Assembly (NCBI GenBank): GCA_963978905.1
Contig: OZ022260.1
Span: 17,287,725 to 17,351,724, forward strand
Direction of reading: 5' to 3'
DNA length: 64,000 nt
DNA from: Trichostrongylus colubriformis
Taxonomy: Eukaryota > Nematoda > Chromadorea > Rhabditida > Trichostrongylidae
The notes under the pieces were generated by a model. The model did not search any database, was not told where the DNA came from, and was given only the letters and a program-made list of their open reading frames with translations. Shown piece by piece: positions 55,647 through 64,000 of this stretch (position 1 is its first letter; every line of letters starts with the position of its first letter). Made by a program: the position numbers and the translations under genes.

Positions 55647-56061
55647 AAAGAAAGCGTGCATAGAACAAAAAGTTTCTTTGTTAGCAATATATTTGTGCTG
55701 TATTTGCCTAATAAGAGCCTCATTCAATGTTTCATGCATAAAAGTGGGAATACAGCTCTTCAAAGTGGTGTTCGAGAGGTAGAGCCTCACAGGAAATGAT
55801 CGCCCCGTCATCCGCTGCGGTCGGAGGTCAGTGTGGGACTGTTTACGTAACTTTCTGCACCCATTGCATCTCCGCCCGCGGCAGACGACGGAGTGGGCAT
55901 TTACTTTGAGGCCCCACCTCGTAAGCAACCACTTCGAGGAGCTGTATCCTAGCCGGATTCTTACTTTTTTGCGAGGAACTTTGCATTCGACCCTTGTTGG
56001 GCAAATCCAACATAAATATATGAATTACAAAGATACTCATTTTTCCGTGCACCATTCCTTT
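55647..56061. mobile_element. Fold-back element F3
   Basis: The left part gtttctttgttagcaatata resembles the F1 left arm. The right half ends actcatttttccgtgcaccattcctt-like (56036-56060). The centre is GC-rich as in F1 and F4. The left tip is eroded. Confidence 0.6.
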
Positions 56062-56553
56062 GTGGAGAATCACCAGCTCAGTTTTTCTTTTTCATAGCTT
56101 GGCTATCACGAAAGGACTTTTCCACACTCTCCAGCCATTGCGGATCGCAGAGATCACACCTGAAAGATGACACATATATTCAAAGCCCCTTTACGTGAAT
56201 GTGATAGCTACATGCGTAATATCACCTGGTGAACCTCAAGATTCACGATTCATTTCTATCCTGTATCCCACCAAACTTCTGCTCCTTGCTGTACCGTCTA
56301 GCCATTGATTTCAGACAGCCTCTCGTTTTTGTGGCTTGTCACCGATACATAAGTGTCATAACACGGTAAGACCCATCAATAACGGACTACCATTTTCACG
56401 CCGTGCATTTTCAACATTGTTGAGATAGGCATGGATTACACATGCGAATAAGAACGCTTCAAAGTTCTGTAATAAAAAAAGCCAGAATGTTTGACATTGA
56501 CGAACCATTTCCTGCGATGCACCATGCACTCAACGTTCTTACATTATCCACTA

Positions 56554-56982
56554 CCAGTTGGGCTGGCGCACACAACTGCGCGCGTCACACATGGAAGCAT
56601 GCTAAATGGTCTTGATTGATATCGATCGACCGTATCATCCTCGAACGGTTTCAGAAACGGGGAATTCGCAGAAACGGACAAGGGAACAAGATTCCTCCCG
56701 TCAATCTCGTCCTAATACCACTTCAGGAATTGAGGGTCCCAGCTTTGCTGCGACGCGAGATATCAATTTCTCGCCATTCGCCTTTCGAGGCTCCTTATCA
56801 GCCCTTATCAGTTGGTATCACTTCCGTTCCCTCACCACTGATGTCCACTTACCTCCCATCTATATCACTTTAAAAATTCAGAGTCCCAGCTCTACTGCGA
56901 CGCGAGATATGAATTTCGTGACAGACGGACGGACGTACTTACAGAGGGACAGACAGACGAAGTATTTTATATATAGTAAGGA
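56554..56982 (-). mobile_element. Non-autonomous Helitron H4 (429 bp)
   Basis: Minus strand: 5' A|TCCTTACTATATATAA and 3' hairpin region gcgcgcagttgtgtgcgcc, ending caactgg|T. It contains the shared gtctgtcacgaaattcatat and ctcgcgtcgcag blocks. The block occurs twice (about 56750 and 56900), reflecting an internal duplication. The smallest family member here. Confidence 0.85.
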
Positions 56983-57800
56983 TACTTAATTCACAGACAG
57001 GAGTACATGTACTTGATCGCATGATTGCTCCAACGTTCTAACTTTGTATCCAAATCGTTCCCAGGATTGAATTACTCATAAAACTTATTAAACCTTGAGA
57101 AATCAATGGTGGGTAAAGAGGCTTGTGTAGACGCTAAGAGAAAGTGAGCTACTAAGTGTCAATGACCAAAGCAAAATGATAAAAAACTGAAGGATTTGTT
57201 CATTTATTACAGGTCTAAAAGAACATGTGGGCGGACAATGAAATAGAAATTATTAATGTCACCTAAACGGGAAGTTGGAAAGATTATCGCATGAAAAATG
57301 GGCAAAAATTTGGCAAGCGGCTCAAATAAAACGCTAATATGGAGCAGCCACCAGGAGAATTGAGGATCAACCATAAAGGCTAACTGTAGAAACAAAAGCA
57401 GATCTCTAATTGGATCTCTAATTTCTTTCTCGGTTTATTATGCTCTCGTTGTATAGTGCAGATCCAAGCGATCGGATCACGACATACTGTAACGTATGGC
57501 GGGGATATACCGCAACTGAGTGATTCATCTGGGGGGTGTGGTGCTGCATAGGAGGCGGCATTTTGCCTCCCGGAAACTTGCTATGTCATTTCAACCATGT
57601 CTTTCACCGCGGAACATGTCGCATGCTTTCGAACTGGACCACTAACTTTTCTGCATAGTAAACCTATTTTCGTTTTTTGGCATTACTTTTTCTGATCACT
57701 CCTATGCTGCATACTCTCTGAATGTCTCGCCATCGCCCAAACAACACGCATTCTGCTCATTGACGGTATGATGTGAAACATTTGTTCATATTTTGTACAT
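56983..57800. promoter_or_regulatory. Upstream region of the PFKFB gene (promoter not resolved)
   Basis: The 0.8 kb before the first exon carries no element with clear ends. It would hold the promoter and the 5' part of the primary transcript (outron) if the gene is trans-spliced. No TATA box or defined binding site could be assigned. Confidence 0.3.
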
Positions 57801-57810
57801 ATTTCAGACG
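57801..57810 (+). promoter_or_regulatory. Probable spliced-leader acceptor site
   Basis: A tacatatttcag acceptor ends at 57807, and the ATG follows after only three bases (acg). Nematode trans-spliced messages typically have such very short leaders after the spliced leader. An upstream untranslated exon joined by cis-splicing is the alternative. Confidence 0.6.

Positions 57811-64000
<6,190 letters not shown>

Overview
This is eukaryotic DNA, most likely from a strongylid (clade V, hookworm-like) nematode. The sequence-level reasons are short introns with GT donors and mostly TTTCAG acceptors, a start codon three bases after a trans-splice-like acceptor, and a dense mix of mariner/Tc1, TTAA-palindrome, Tourist-type, Helitron and RTE-type repeats. 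The placement within nematodes is inference. No bacterial-style operons, rRNA genes, CRISPR arrays or clear tRNA genes are visible.

Only one host gene can be named. At the right end, on the + strand, lies a 6-phosphofructo-2-kinase/fructose-2,6-bisphosphatase gene (PFKFB). I trace nine exons: 57811-57874, 60462-60587, 60662-60764, 61014-61080, 62061-62210, 62303-62446, 62730-62846, 63399-63500 and 63925 to the window edge. All phases agree and no internal stop appears. The complete kinase domain is present. The phosphatase domain is cut by the window end shortly after its RHG catalytic motif. Introns 1 and 4 have collected transposons.

The rest (about 1-57.4 kb) is mobile-element graveyard and intergenic DNA. 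From left to right: a Tc1-like end (361-562); a degenerate mariner (2089-3322); a TIR element without a recognisable transposase (3440-4332); a mariner relic (5432 to about 6700); an internally deleted mariner with an open N-terminal transposase frame (7650-8156); a 1.65 kb inverted repeat (9326-10979); a minisatellite-bearing Helitron (11172-12593) followed by a Tourist-type MITE; a TTAA palindrome (13592-14327); a non-autonomous LTR element on the minus strand (14951-17977); a second minisatellite Helitron (18083-19618); a mariner relic (about 21.8-22.1 kb); a Tc1-type MITE (22787-23293); a modular inverted repeat (23765-24529); a large Tc1-like fold-back nested in another repeat (26339-27909); SINE-like repeats; a Tc1 relic (32461-34082); an unclassified TIR element (34209-35244); several copies of a fold-back family here called F; Helitron H3 (43946-44506); a 5'-truncated RTE-type LINE with an intact reverse transcriptase frame and a 9-bp target duplication (48400-49672); a perfect 45-bp hairpin (50776-50871); two TTAA MITEs; a mariner deletion derivative (54132-55030); and Helitron H4 (56554-56982).

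Two minus-strand frames (12887-13120 and 41464-41721) look like possible isolated host exons, but I cannot name them. Apart from the PFKFB exons acting as one gene, the features do not form a pathway. Their relationships are those of nested and sequential transposition. The most informative are several dateable nestings, a coherent Helitron family with defined ends, and a rare filled-site/empty-site pair for the LINE.
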